64,000 nt of DNA, taken from assembly GCF_010977575.1 (NCBI RefSeq), contig NZ_CP048812.1, forward strand, positions 2,170,001 through 2,234,000, read 5' to 3'. Positions within the stretch are counted from its first letter, which is position 1, and every line of letters starts with the position of its first letter. Positions 9,956 through 19,429 of the stretch are shown one piece after another. The notes beneath the pieces are model-generated. The model was not told the DNA's origin. It was given only the letters and a program-made list of their open reading frames with translations, and searched no databases. The position numbers and the translations under genes were made by a program. The stretch comes from Halomonas socia (GTDB lineage: Bacteria; Pseudomonadota; Gammaproteobacteria; Pseudomonadales; Halomonadaceae).

Positions 9956-10885
9956 TCAATCGAGCAGGCCGGTATCGCGTAGCACCTGCTTGTTGGCCTC
10001 GAAACGTTCCTTCACGAATGACTCGAACTCGTCCGGCCCGAGATAGGCGATGCCGGCCTTGGCGTTCTCGGCGAAAGACTTGAATCGATCAGACTCAAGC
10101 GTGGCCTGGCATGCCTCGGAATACTGGGTCTTCCGTTCGTCTGAAATGCCCTTGGGCGCGACTAATCCCTGCCAGACGGAGAACTCCATCTCCGGCAGGC
10201 CCAGCTCGCTGATCGTCGGCACATCCTCGTAGCCCTCGATGCGGTGGTGGGCAAAGACCGCCAACGGCCGGAGATCATAGTTTTCGAGAATGGTTTCGGT
10301 GTCTGCCATGATCTGGATTTCGTTGCCAGCGAGCGCATTCATGGCTGGCCCGGAACCGCTGTAGGGAATGTGCGAGGCCTCGAGATCGCTTTCGCCCACC
10401 AAGGCGGCGACCGCCAATTGCGGCAGGGTGCCAGGCCCTGAGGAACCATAGAGCAGCGGTTGCTCCTGGGAGGCAGCAATGAGTTGGTCGAAGTCTTCGA
10501 TGTCGGACGACTTCGACACCATCAGGAACATCGGATTGGACGTGGTGCGACAGATATAGGTGAAGCTGTCCGGTCCGTAGGAAAGGTCTTTCAACGAGGG
10601 CTGAATGCTGAGTGCGCCGGCCGGCTCGTAGCCGATGATGTTGGGGTTGCCTTCGCTCTTGGCGACTTCGCTAGTGCCTACCGTGGCGCTGGCACCGGCA
10701 AGGTTGCGTATCACCGAGGTGACGCCGAGCTGCTCGGAGAAAATCGGTTCGAAACTGCGCGCGACAATATCCGTGGCACCGCCCGCCGCGAAGGGAACGA
10801 TGATCTCTAACGTCTCTTGGGCTTGAGCGGTATGTGAGGCCCCGGCGAGAACCATCAGGGCTAAGGAGTGGCGCATGGGTTTCAT
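9956..10885 (-). CDS. tctC: TTT transporter substrate-binding protein, TctC/Bug family
   Basis: A 309-residue periplasmic protein. Signal peptide at residues 1-22 (cleavage after AQA), then the Bug-family start ETLEIIVPFAAGGATD and the binding-loop segment NLAGASATVGTSEVA. It captures an organic acid for TctAB. It is the first gene of the operon, with a good ribosome site (AAGGAG) just before the ATG. The promoter region upstream carries two LacI-type operators. Confidence 0.92.
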   Translation of the reverse strand: MKPMRHSLALMVLAGASHTAQAQETLEIIVPFAAGGATDIVARSFEPIFSEQLGVTSVIRNLAGASATVGTSEVAKSEGNPNIIGYEPAGALSIQPSLKDLSYGPDSFTYICRTTSNPMFLMVSKSSDIEDFDQLIAASQEQPLLYGSSGPGTLPQLAVAALVGESDLEASHIPYSGSGPAMNALAGNEIQIMADTETILENYDLRPLAVFAHHRIEGYEDVPTISELGLPEMEFSVWQGLVAPKGISDERKTQYSEACQATLESDRFKSFAENAKAGIAYLGPDEFESFVKERFEANKQVLRDTGLLD

Positions 10886-10896
10886 TGTTGTCTCCT

Positions 10897-10914
10897 TTTC
10901 GTATCGCTACGAAA
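10897..10914. promoter_or_regulatory. LacI-type operator O1 at the tctC promoter
   Basis: TTTCGTATCGCTACGAAA, a palindrome except for the central four bases. It lies just upstream of the tctC ribosome site and abuts a TATAAT hexamer on the minus strand (10919-10914), so a bound repressor would cover the start of transcription. It shares the CGTA...TACG core with O2. Confidence 0.8.
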
Positions 10915-10919
10915 TTATA
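10914..10919 (-). promoter_or_regulatory. candidate -10 box of the tctC operon
   Basis: An exact TATAAT on the minus strand, 29 bp upstream of the tctC start codon. No good -35 hexamer is visible at 16-18 bp spacing (TTAAAAC region only), so the promoter may be weak or activated. Confidence 0.55.
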
Positions 10920-10984
10920 TCTACCCGATGTGAGAAGTTTTAATTTTGCATCAGGGTAAGGGGTTGTATTCTGCTTTCCACTTT

Positions 10985-11006
10985 CTAATCGTAGCGCTAC
11001 GATTAG
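10985..11006. promoter_or_regulatory. LacI-type operator O2, perfect palindrome
   Basis: A perfect 22-bp palindrome with inner sequence AATCGTAGCGCTACGATT (10987-11004). Its centre lies 90 bp from that of O1. A central CG dyad in a palindrome of this length is typical of LacI-family operators, and the encoded LacI-type regulator lies divergently about 200 bp away. Two operators at this distance would allow repression by looping. Confidence 0.82.
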
Positions 11007-11199
11007 TAGGGTCAATGACACCAGGATCGTCCTTTGGTCGAATGGCTAGCCACTGGGGTATGACTCAAGGTCGGCGCTGATACCGCCATTAATACGTTGC
11101 CTTCGGTGTGGATGATGGCTGCATCCCCAGTGTGAGGTACCGGCCAAAGTCTGGCACGACGAGTCCAAGGAACTGTTTCACAAAGAAAAATGGGTAGAG

Positions 11200-12227
11200 A
11201 TGATAGTGAAAAAACGCAGACGAAGTTCACAACGGGCGACCATGAGTGAGGTCGCCCAGCTTGCGGATGTCTCTCCAAGTACTGTGTCGCTCTACTTGCG
11301 TCGCCCCGACGAGGTCTCTTCTCGCAGGGCCGAACGTATCCAGACGGCGATCGACAGGCTGGGCTATCTACCCAACACGATGGCCGGCGGTCTGGCCTCG
11401 TCGCGTTCCAATATCATCGGCGTGATCGTGCCTACGATCACCTTCTCGTTCTTCTCGGAGACCCTCGAGACGCTGGAAAAGAACCTGCGCACTGCCGGTT
11501 ACCAGTTGTTGATAGGCAACACCGAGTTCGATGCCTCGCGCGAGGAGGAGCTGATTCGCTCGATCCTCAGCTGGAACCCTGCCGGGCTGGTATTGACAGG
11601 GTTCTCGCACAGTCGAAAATCGGTCTCGCTGCTGGCCAAGAGCGATATCCCCATCATCGAAATGTGGGACTACGGCCAGGAAGGGCTGGACATGGTGGTA
11701 GGCTTTTCGCACCATACCTGCGGCCGTCTGGTGGCGGAGCACCTCGTGCGTCACGGCTATCGGCATACGGCCTTCTTGAGCACGAACTTCCAACGCGACA
11801 TCCGCGCTCGCGAGCGTTATCTCGGTTTTCGCGATGCAATCGCCGACGCCGGGGGCTCGGTGGTGCTTCGCGAACTGACAGGGCGAAGCAATACCGCGGA
11901 GGCCGGTGATCTACTGCGCCACATGGTCGACGACCATCCCGAGACCCAAGCAGTGTTCTGCTCCAATGACATGGTCGCTCTCGGTGCAATGTTCGAATGT
12001 CGGCGGCAAGGCTGGTCGATACCCGAGCGCCTGGCGATCGTGGGCTTCGGCAATCAAGACTTCACCGGCAGCACCATTCCGCCAATGACGACGGTAGAGC
12101 CCCCCGGCAAGAGATCGGCGAACATATCGCGCGGCTGTTGCTCGACCGACTCAAGGGAGATGACACGGCAAATACGGCAACGAGGATAGACCTAGGTGTC
12201 AGGCTCATCGTGCGCGAGAGCGCTTGA
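11200..12227 (+). pseudogene. LacI family transcriptional regulator, frameshifted near the C-terminus
   Basis: The N-terminal LacI helix-turn-helix is intact (MSEVAQLADVSPSTVSLYL), followed by the hinge (PNTMAGGLASSRSNIIGVI) and a periplasmic-binding-like effector domain. After TTVEPP (C-run 12100-12105) the frame is lost and the ORF ends early at 12189. Adding one C restores the standard ending RQEIGEHIARLLLDRLKG and a stop at 12225-12227, giving a normal 342 residues. It is divergent to the tctC operon and is the likely repressor acting on the two palindromes. A sequencing error is as likely as a real mutation. Confidence 0.85.
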
Positions 12228-13344
12228 GATGCGGTGAATCGATTCGACGATCAGGCCGATGTGGCATGGAGCTATGAGCAGCCGTTGGCGAGTCATTTCG
12301 ATATATGAGCGTGCAGTCTGATACCTGTTGGGCATTACATTAGGGGGGGGATGTTGGAGTCGGTGATTGAGCATGCGGCAGAAGGGAGCGCCGTAACGCT
12401 GCGCATGTGGTTTCAGATATAGGTGGCCTGGTCGGCGCAGGCGTTGCTCGTCGAGGGCGACGCCCAGGCCCGGCGCCTCGGAGAGGGTCAGCCAGCCGGC
12501 GTCGTCGGTGGTCAGCGGAGCGAGGAGCGGATAGTCGCGGGCCTCGGGGGCCACTCCGGCGGGTCGAAGGGAAATTCCAGGTAGGGGCAGCCCTCCGGGC
12601 CTACGCTGCCGGCGGTCAGGTGAAGGTTGGCGATCAGGCCGATGCCGTTGCCCCAGGTATGCGGCGTGAACCACTTGCCGTGCGTGGTCACCTCCCGCGC
12701 CAGTCGGGACAGCCCCAGCATGCCGATCGAGCAGACCGCGTCGGGCTGGTAGACGTCCAGGCAGTCGCGCCGCAGCATCTCGTGGAATTCGTAGGGCTCG
12801 CGGGTCATCTCGCCGCCGGCGATCTTCAGTCGGTCGCCGGTATGCGCGTTGAGCGCCGCCATGCCGGGATAGTCGCCCCGGTAGAGCGGTTCCTCCATCC
12901 ACAGCACGTCGTGGCGGATCAATTCCTCGGCCACCTCGCTGGCCTTGGCCAGGTCCCAGGGGGCCTGTACGTCCCACGGCATGCGCCAGCCCTGGTTGCA
13001 GTCCACCATCAGGGTGTATTCACCGCCGAGCGTCCGGCGCACCGCCGCCAGGGCCGCCAGGTAGTCATCGAGCCGGGGCCGGCCGAAGCGCAGCTTCATG
13101 GCTGGGAAACCGGCGTCTCGCACTTGCTCGGCCAGGGCTGCCAGTTGCTCGAGCGGGCGGTGGGTGCCGCAACAGCGAGCGGAAGTCCTCGAAGCCGTAC
13201 ATCGCGCCTTCGCGCCCTTCGCTGTCGATCACGCGGACCAGGGTCGCTGGAAATAGTCGGTGCGGCTGGCTGTCCTAGGTCGCCGGAAAGGGGCTCGAGC
13301 GGTTGCTGGTGGTGGCTGATCTCGATGCGTTCGATAACGCTCAT
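12192..13344 (-). pseudogene. mandelate racemase/muconate lactonizing enzyme remnant
   Basis: The middle part (about 12550-13123) is clearly an enolase-superfamily enzyme: AMKLRFGRP, MVDCNQGW, MEEPLYRGDY, IAGGEMT and PHTWGNGIG. The start MSVIERIEISHH (13344) is followed by frame changes and a TAG in place of Trp. A further frameshift near 12548 leads into the C-terminal EARDYPLLAPLTTDD segment. After the ALDEQRLRR ending the sequence runs on without family resemblance. Its ATG overlaps the stop of the upstream Fe-ADH remnant by 4 bp, the trace of an operon. Confidence 0.82.
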
Positions 13345-13839
13345 GCGGACTGCTCCTGGGCGGTGTCTAGGGTGGCCAGGCAGTACTCGAACAGCGACAC
13401 CGTGGTTTTGGCAAGCGCGCGCCAGTCGTCGATTTCTGGCCGTCGCGCGGCGTTGTCGGCCATGGGGGCGTTCTCCTCGGCCTGCATGGTTGCGGCGAGC
13501 GCCTCGGCATCCATCTCGAGACTGGCGCAAGGCGCCAGCGCCTCATCGAAGCGGGCGGCATCGACCGGAGCGCTGAAGCACGCGGGCAGATCGCTGGCGT
13601 TGTCGCCACTCGACAGGGCCTCGGCCGCCTGGGAGAAGACGGCCTCGCGCCCTGCGATCGTCCAGGCCAGGGTGGCCTCTACGCCGAGCGTCACGGCGAC
13701 GCCATGCGGTAGGTGATAGAGCGAGCCGAGGGCATGGCCGATGTTGTGCCCCAGGCCTGTGCCGCCGTTGTCGATCGCCTGCCCGGTGAGGCAGGACCAC
13801 CAGTGGCACCTGCCGGCCGGTGGTGAAGTTCATCGGCAT
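13341..13839 (-). pseudogene. iron-containing alcohol dehydrogenase remnant, internally deleted
   Basis: The C-terminal part shows the Fe-ADH metal region GLGHNIGHALGSLYHLPHGVAV and downstream helices. It is preceded, in another frame, only by a short N-terminus-like piece MPMNFTTGRQVP, so most of the gene (the nucleotide-binding half) is missing. It sits between the ALDH remnant and the enolase-superfamily remnant with operon-like spacing. Confidence 0.75.
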
Positions 13840-13840
13840 G

Positions 13841-14275
13841 TCAGGCATCCAGCTCGATCCAAGTGGTCTTGAGTTCGGTGTACTTGTCGAAGGCGTGCAG
13901 CGACTTGTCGCAGCCTTGGCCGGACTGCTTGAAGCCGCTGAAGGGCGCGTTGATGGAGGTGTGGTCGTAGCAGTTTATCTAGACGGTGCCGGCGCGGTGG
14001 CCGTCGCTAAGGTGGTTGGTCCAGATCGCTGCGCCGAGTCCATAGTTGGTATCGTTGGCGACTGCCAGGGCCTCGTCGAGACCATCGACGCCGATCGATC
14101 ACTACCAGCTTCGGGTCCGAAGATCTCCTCACGGGCGATGCACATGTCGTTGGTGACTTCGTAGAAGATCGCCGGCGTGCTATCGCCACCGCCTTGTCGA
14201 CATCAACGGTGCCGCAGGCGGTCACCTCGGTCAGGGGCTCGCCGGTGACCGGGTTGCGGGCGGTGGAAGCTGAGG
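13841..14275 (-). pseudogene. aldehyde dehydrogenase remnant, internally deleted
   Basis: The C-terminal end of an NAD-dependent aldehyde dehydrogenase is readable with an internal stop: NDTNYGLGAAIWTN, then NCYDHTSINAPFSGFKQSG, ending in TELKTTWIELDA. Upstream, IFYEVTNDMCIAREEIFGPE is joined directly to an N-terminal piece RNPVTGEPLTEVTACG. The catalytic Cys/Glu region is absent. This was the first gene of a lost ALDH-ADH-racemase operon. Confidence 0.75.
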
Positions 14276-14333
14276 CGCTTTAGTTGAGACGCACAACTGC
14301 TATGGTGGGAATCTCGAGACCCCTGCGGCCCGT

Positions 14334-15308
14334 TCATTGTTGCGAGGCTTCTTCCAGGGGCTGACTGAGCGGGGAATCGGCTGATTCCCCATCGGCCTTG
14401 GCGAGAATCCGCTGCGGATCCGGGGCGCCGTCGGCCACCTTGCGGCGTTGACGTAGCAGATCCAGCAGGCCACTGCCGAGCAGGGCGACGAGGATCAGTC
14501 CGCCGCCGACGAAGGCCAGCGGCGGCGGTACCTCGCTAACCCACCACCACACCAGCAGGGTCCCCACCAGGGTCTCCAGCAGCATCACCAGGCTGACCTC
14601 GGCACCGGTCAGGTAGCGTGGCCCAGTCTGGATCAGGTAGTAGGCCGCCGGCAGGAACACCAGCCCCATCAGCAACAGGCGCAGCAGGTCCGCCAGAGAC
14701 GGCAGCTGCATGCCGCCCAGGGCCAGGGCCGGCAGCAGCATCACCAGGCAGCCCAAGGGCAGGATCACGGTGGTATCCACGCCGCGCTGGGCGCTGGCCA
14801 CGGTCATGTTGACGGCAATCGACAGCGGGATTGCCAGTGCCACCACCAGCCCCAGCGGCGAGCCCTTGCCCATCTCACCGGCGGCCATCAGTCCCGCCCC
14901 CAGCACGCAGAGCAGGATCACCACCCAGGTTTGGGCCCTCAGGCGCTGACCAAACAGCAACAGCCCCAGCAGCCCCGCCACCAGGGGCGCCAGGTTCTGG
15001 ATCACCAGCACGTTGCCGGCGGCGGTCAGGCGTACCGCCGCCACGAAGCCCCAGGCACTGCCGGCGAAGGCCAGCGGGCACCACAGGGCCGCCGGGCCAC
15101 AGGCGCGCACTGCTCCGGGCAGCCCGCGGCCATAGCGGGCCAGGGCTACCATGCCCAGCACCAGTCCCAATAACAGCGCCCGCCAGAACATGAAGACCTC
15201 CACCTGGACCTGAGTGTCCTTGACGAAGAGGGCGTCCGGGGAAAGCAACAGCACCCCGGCGCCGGTGATCAGGTAGCCACGGGTGCGCCTGGGGAGTCCT
15301 TGCCGCAT
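14334..15308 (-). CDS. DMT superfamily transporter, EamA family
   Basis: A 324-residue membrane protein with about ten hydrophobic segments arranged as two EamA repeats (for example GYLITGAGVLLLSPDALFV, then WVVILLCVLGAGLMAAG). An AGGAG ribosome site precedes the ATG. EamA proteins move metabolites such as amino acids or nucleotide derivatives, usually outward; the substrate here is unknown. It is divergent from the LysR gene at 15534. Confidence 0.85.
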   Translation of the reverse strand: MRQGLPRRTRGYLITGAGVLLLSPDALFVKDTQVQVEVFMFWRALLLGLVLGMVALARYGRGLPGAVRACGPAALWCPLAFAGSAWGFVAAVRLTAAGNVLVIQNLAPLVAGLLGLLLFGQRLRAQTWVVILLCVLGAGLMAAGEMGKGSPLGLVVALAIPLSIAVNMTVASAQRGVDTTVILPLGCLVMLLPALALGGMQLPSLADLLRLLLMGLVFLPAAYYLIQTGPRYLTGAEVSLVMLLETLVGTLLVWWWVSEVPPPLAFVGGGLILVALLGSGLLDLLRQRRKVADGAPDPQRILAKADGESADSPLSQPLEEASQQ

Positions 15309-15533
15309 GGGGTATCTCCTTGAGCAGCGGTCTCGCTAGTCTCGGCGCTGGCCAGAAAAGCGCAGGTCGGAAAACGCCCCCGGCCTGCGTGGTCACGACA
15401 CGCCCAGATGTGGCCCGATGGAATGGCTGCCCTGGCGATGATCCCCCACAGAGCGAGGATCTTGGGATAGGGTAAGCGGCAGTCGAGCGCCACAGCGCGC
15501 TCAACCCCACACCGTTGCCAGGAAGCTCCTTGT

Positions 15534-16484
15534 ATGCTGAACCCCCGTGCGCTTGCCTATCTTAACGAAGTGATTCGGCGCGGTTCGTTGCGACGTGCTG
15601 CTGCTCACCTGAACATCGATCCCTCGGCCATCAGTCGCCAGCTCAAGCAGCTCGAGGAAGACCTGGGCGTGCGGGTATGCGAGCGCTATGGCGGCGGCAT
15701 GCGTACCACGGAAGCCGGCAAGCTGCTGGTGCAGCATTTTCATGCACAGCGCTCCGCGGAGGAGGCGGTGTTATCGCAGTTGGTCGCCTTGCAGGGCGTG
15801 GCGCGTGGCGAGGTGCGGATTGCCGTTGGCGAAGGCTTTATTGCCGACCTCATCGACGCTCCGATGAATGCCTTCATGAACGCCTTTCCCGGCATCGAAG
15901 TGGAAATCCGCATGGCCGGTGTGAATGAGGCCATGTCGCTGCTCAAGGACAGCGAGGTGGACCTTGCCTTGCTTTATGCCCCGCCCGTCGATCCATCGCT
16001 TCACTGTCACGTCGAGACACGCCAGCCGCTGGATCTGATCGTTCCCCCTGACCACCCACTCCTGGAACTGATGCGCCCTCTAACGTTACGGGATTTGGCT
16101 AACTGGCCACTGGCCCTGATGGACAATCCCTTTGGGATGCGTCAGATGGTCAACATGGTGGCCCATCAGGAGCGTGTGCACCTCAAGGCCAGGCTGCATA
16201 CCAATTCGGTGGCGGTGCTGAAGAACTTCGTTCGCTCCGGCATCGGCGTGACCTTCATGCCGGAACTGACGGTGGTGGATGAAATCCAGCGCGATGAGAT
16301 TCATCACCTGCCCTTGTCGTATCCCATCATGAGTGAGGCGCGCGCCCAGATCGTGAGCCTGGACGGACGCGAGCTGAGCGTGGCCGCTCGAACATGTCTG
16401 ACCCATCTTAGCCAGGGAATGCGGTTCTTCCGTGGCGATGCGCCACGGCTGTTGGCCGAGCAGGCCCGATCGTTGCATTTTTAA
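15534..16484 (+). CDS. LysR family transcriptional regulator next to a TRAP operon
   Basis: A 316-residue LysR regulator. Helix-turn-helix at residues about 5-60 (VIRRGSLRRAAAHLNIDPSAISRQLKQLEEDLG), then a complete effector domain. It lies about 80 bp upstream of dctP on the same strand and faces the DMT transporter gene, so it could control either or both. It is intact, with no sign of decay. Confidence 0.9.
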   Translation: MLNPRALAYLNEVIRRGSLRRAAAHLNIDPSAISRQLKQLEEDLGVRVCERYGGGMRTTEAGKLLVQHFHAQRSAEEAVLSQLVALQGVARGEVRIAVGEGFIADLIDAPMNAFMNAFPGIEVEIRMAGVNEAMSLLKDSEVDLALLYAPPVDPSLHCHVETRQPLDLIVPPDHPLLELMRPLTLRDLANWPLALMDNPFGMRQMVNMVAHQERVHLKARLHTNSVAVLKNFVRSGIGVTFMPELTVVDEIQRDEIHHLPLSYPIMSEARAQIVSLDGRELSVAARTCLTHLSQGMRFFRGDAPRLLAEQARSLHF

Positions 16485-16562
16485 CAACGCTTTGGGTATT
16501 GCATAGTCAACGGATCAATCCATACCCTGCTAATGTCTTTACCAATAACAAGGAGCTTGTCG

Positions 16563-17597
16563 ATGACTGTCTCGAAGCCTTTTCCGCTTACCTTGATGTC
16601 TGCCTGCCTGCTGGGGAGCGCGCTGCTCAGCGGCCAGGCCATGGCCGCGACCACCATCAACCTGAGCTACAACGGCGCACCCGATCCCGATAAGAACGCG
16701 GTGCATGTCTTCGCCACCAACCTCAAGGCGCTGGTGGAAGACAAGACCGATGGCGAAATCCAACTGGAACTCTATCCCAACAGCATGCTGGGGGAAGAAG
16801 AGGACCGCATGGAGCAGACCATGAATACGCCCAAGCTGAACGTGGCATCGTTCGCAGGCGTCTCTCCACTGGTTGATGAAATCTTCGTCAGTGCGATTCC
16901 GTTCCTGTTCGACGACTTCGACGACGCTCGCGACTTCTTCGACGAGGGCGACTACTGGCGTGAGATCGAGTCGACGCTTCGAGAGCGTGCCGGTGTCGAT
17001 ATGCTGGCGGTTGTCGAGGAGGGTGGCTTCCTGGCCTTTACCAACGATGAGAGGCCGATTACCCATCCCGATGATTTCGAGGGGCTGCGCTTTCGCGCCA
17101 TGGATCCCAGCCAGGTTGCCTTGTACGAATCCTTCGGCGCATCTGGCACCCCGATTCCCTGGACCGAAGTGTACATGTCACTGCGCACTGGCGTTGCCGA
17201 CGGTCAGATGAACCCGCCGATGTACATCATCCTGGGTAGCCTCTACGAAGTGCAGGACTACCTGACGCTGGCCAACATCCAGTACTCCAACCAGTTCCTG
17301 GTCGGCAATAGCCAGATGATCGACGCCTGGGACGACGACGTGCGCGATGCCTTCATGGAAGCCGTTGCCGAGGCTAACCATAACGCCCGCGTTCACAACG
17401 AATCGCAGGTGGAGGAGCGTATCGCCTTCCTCGAAGAGCAGGGCATGGAGGTGATTCGCCCCTCCGAGGGCGATCTGGCAGCCTTTCGTGACATTGGCCA
17501 GCCGGCCTACCTGGAGTGGCTGTCCGATCGTGGCATCGAACAACGCTGGATCGATATGGCGCTCGAGGACGTCGGCATGAGCGACCTGGTCGACTGA
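16563..17597 (+). CDS. dctP: TRAP transporter substrate-binding protein, DctP family
   Basis: A 344-residue periplasmic solute-binding protein. I chose ATG 16563 because AGGAG lies 7 bases upstream; the ATG at 16533 has no such site. Signal peptide MTVSKPFPLTLMSACLLG through GQAMA (about 28 residues). The DctP signature region FEGLRFRAMDPS contains the conserved arginine that binds the ligand carboxylate. It delivers substrate to the DctQM permease encoded next. The adjacent VanX-type peptidase suggests a dipeptide or amino-acid-like ligand, which is inference. Confidence 0.92.
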   Translation: MTVSKPFPLTLMSACLLGSALLSGQAMAATTINLSYNGAPDPDKNAVHVFATNLKALVEDKTDGEIQLELYPNSMLGEEEDRMEQTMNTPKLNVASFAGVSPLVDEIFVSAIPFLFDDFDDARDFFDEGDYWREIESTLRERAGVDMLAVVEEGGFLAFTNDERPITHPDDFEGLRFRAMDPSQVALYESFGASGTPIPWTEVYMSLRTGVADGQMNPPMYIILGSLYEVQDYLTLANIQYSNQFLVGNSQMIDAWDDDVRDAFMEAVAEANHNARVHNESQVEERIAFLEEQGMEVIRPSEGDLAAFRDIGQPAYLEWLSDRGIEQRWIDMALEDVGMSDLVD

Positions 17598-17615
17598 TTC
17601 CAGCGGATTTCCTTC

Positions 17616-17639
17616 GGGGCCGGGACGCTCGGCCCCTTT
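17616..17639 (+). terminator. intergenic hairpin between dctP and dctQ
   Basis: A perfect 7-bp stem, GGGGCCG (17616-17622) and CGGCCCC (17630-17636), with a 7-base loop, followed by TTT. It is 19 bp after the dctP stop and before dctQ. It probably stabilises the dctP transcript or partly terminates it, giving more binding protein than permease. Confidence 0.65.
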
Positions 17640-17657
17640 CCTTCACAGGACCTTTAT

Positions 17658-18152
17658 ATGTCGTCACTGCGCCATCGCGTGCTGGCGATCAGCCGCCCCG
17701 TGTCGCTGACAATCGCCGCCAGCCTGCTGCTGATCAACCTGAGCGCCATTCTCTATGGCGTCTTCATGCGCTACTTCGCCGGTGGCGCTCCGATCTGGAC
17801 CGATGAGCTCGCCCGCTTTCTCATCATCGGCACCGTCATGCTCGCCGCAGGTGCTGTCTGGGTAGAGGGCGGTCATATGCGTGTTGCGCTGATCGAGCGA
17901 CTGCTGCCGCCCGCGCTGACCCGCCTGCTGAATATCTACCAGTGGCTGCTGACGCTTGGCATTGCGCTGGGGGGTGCCTGGGTCAGCTACCGCTACGCCC
18001 TCTCGGTCAGCATGTTCACCACCTCGGGGCTGGGCGTCAGCCGTACGCTACCGCTGTTGTCGCTGCCTATCGGTTTTGCCCTGCTGGCCTGGCATGTGCT
18101 CTGGTACGGCCCCGCGCCTCTGCGTGTCGCGACGGAGGACGCCGTATCATGA
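17658..18152 (+). CDS. dctQ: TRAP transporter small permease, DctQ family
   Basis: A 164-residue protein with four membrane segments and the DctQ pattern WTDELARFLIIGTVMLAAG followed by GGHMRV. It forms the permease with DctM. Its stop overlaps the dctM start (ATG at 18149), so the two are translationally coupled. Confidence 0.9.
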   Translation: MSSLRHRVLAISRPVSLTIAASLLLINLSAILYGVFMRYFAGGAPIWTDELARFLIIGTVMLAAGAVWVEGGHMRVALIERLLPPALTRLLNIYQWLLTLGIALGGAWVSYRYALSVSMFTTSGLGVSRTLPLLSLPIGFALLAWHVLWYGPAPLRVATEDAVS

Positions 18153-19425
18153 TCCTGACCATGCTGGCAGTATTTCTGGGCCATGTATTGCTGGGGCTCC
18201 CCTTGTTCATCGCACTGCTGACGACGGCGCTGGTCGGCTTTCTCTTTGTCGACCCCAGCATGATTCCGCGCATGATGCCTCAGCAGTACTTTGGGGGTAT
18301 CAATGTCTTCTCGCTGATGGCGATTCCACTGTTCATCCTGGCGGGTAACCTGATGAACGTCAGCGGGCTGACCGAGCGCCTGATGGGGTTGGCCCGCCTG
18401 CTGGTGGGGCACTTCCGCGGGGGCATGGGCCACGTCAACGTCGTCTCCAGCGTGTTTTTTGCCGGCGTCAATGGCTCCGCGGTGGCCGATACCTCGGCGC
18501 TGGGCTCGCTGCTGGTGCCGGCCATGGAGCGGGAAGGCTATTCGCGCGCCTTCGCGGCCGGCCTCACGGCAGGCAGCTCGCTGATCGGGCCCATCATCCC
18601 TCCCAGTATCTTCATGATTCTCTACGCATCGCTGACCAACACCTCGGTGGGGGACCTGTTCCTGGCCGGGATAATCCCGGGCCTGCTGCTGGGGGTGGCG
18701 TTCCTGGCAATGAACGCCTGGTATGCGTGGCGTAACGGCCTGCCGAAGCGTGGCCAGTTGCCAAAGGCCAAGGAACTGGGACTGGCAGCGGTCGCCGCCC
18801 TGCCGGCGCTAGTGGCGCCATTCATCATCGTCGCGGGCATCGTCATGGGCTTTGTCACACCGACCGAATCGGGGGCCTTGACCGCCCTGTATGTCGCGCT
18901 GTGTGGCATCGTGCTGGGAGGGCTCAGGGTATCCCAGTTCTGGCAGGCGATTGTCGATACCTCGCGTCTCACCTCGGCCATCTTCCTGATCATGGCGGCA
19001 TCGGCCACCATCAGCTGGCTGCTCTCCTACGCCCAGGTGCCGGCGCAGTTCGTCTCGCTGCTCTCGCCCTATATCGATAACGCTATCTTGATCCTGCTGA
19101 TGCTCAGCGGCATCACCTTCATCACCGGGATGTTCATGGAAGAGGTCTCGGCGCTGATGCTGCTCACGCCGATCTTTGCGCCGGTCGCCATGATGGCCGG
19201 GATCGACCCCGTGCATCTGGGCATCGTCATCACGCTCAACATTACCATCGCCCTGATCACGCCACCCATGGGGCCTGCGTGTTCGTGGCAGCGGCAGTCA
19301 GCCGACTGGAGATCGTCTCGCTGTTCCGGACCATCTGGCCATTCGTGCTGATGGCCATCGCGGTTCAACTGCTGCTGATCCTGTTCCCGCCGCTCACCTT
19401 GTGGCTGCCCCGTGTCCTTGGATAA
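18149..19425 (+). pseudogene. dctM: TRAP transporter large permease DctM, frameshifted near the end
   Basis: The DctM family sequence runs from MILTMLAVFLGHVLLGLPLF through the signature GGINVFSLMAIPLFILAGNLMN and IIPPSIFMILYA to ITPPMG. There the frame is lost at a G-run (19270-19273). Adding one G restores ACVFVAAAVSRLEIVSLF and the last membrane helix, ending at TAA 19423-19425, with a normal length of 425 residues. The loss affects only the last two membrane segments. It may be a sequence error, since the rest of the operon is intact. Confidence 0.86.
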
Positions 19426-19429
19426 GACT

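Noticed and set aside
12407-13576. 389-codon plus-strand frame over the racemase and ADH remnants
   Set aside because: The minus strand holds recognisable enzyme segments; the plus frame is low-complexity Gly/Arg-rich translation.
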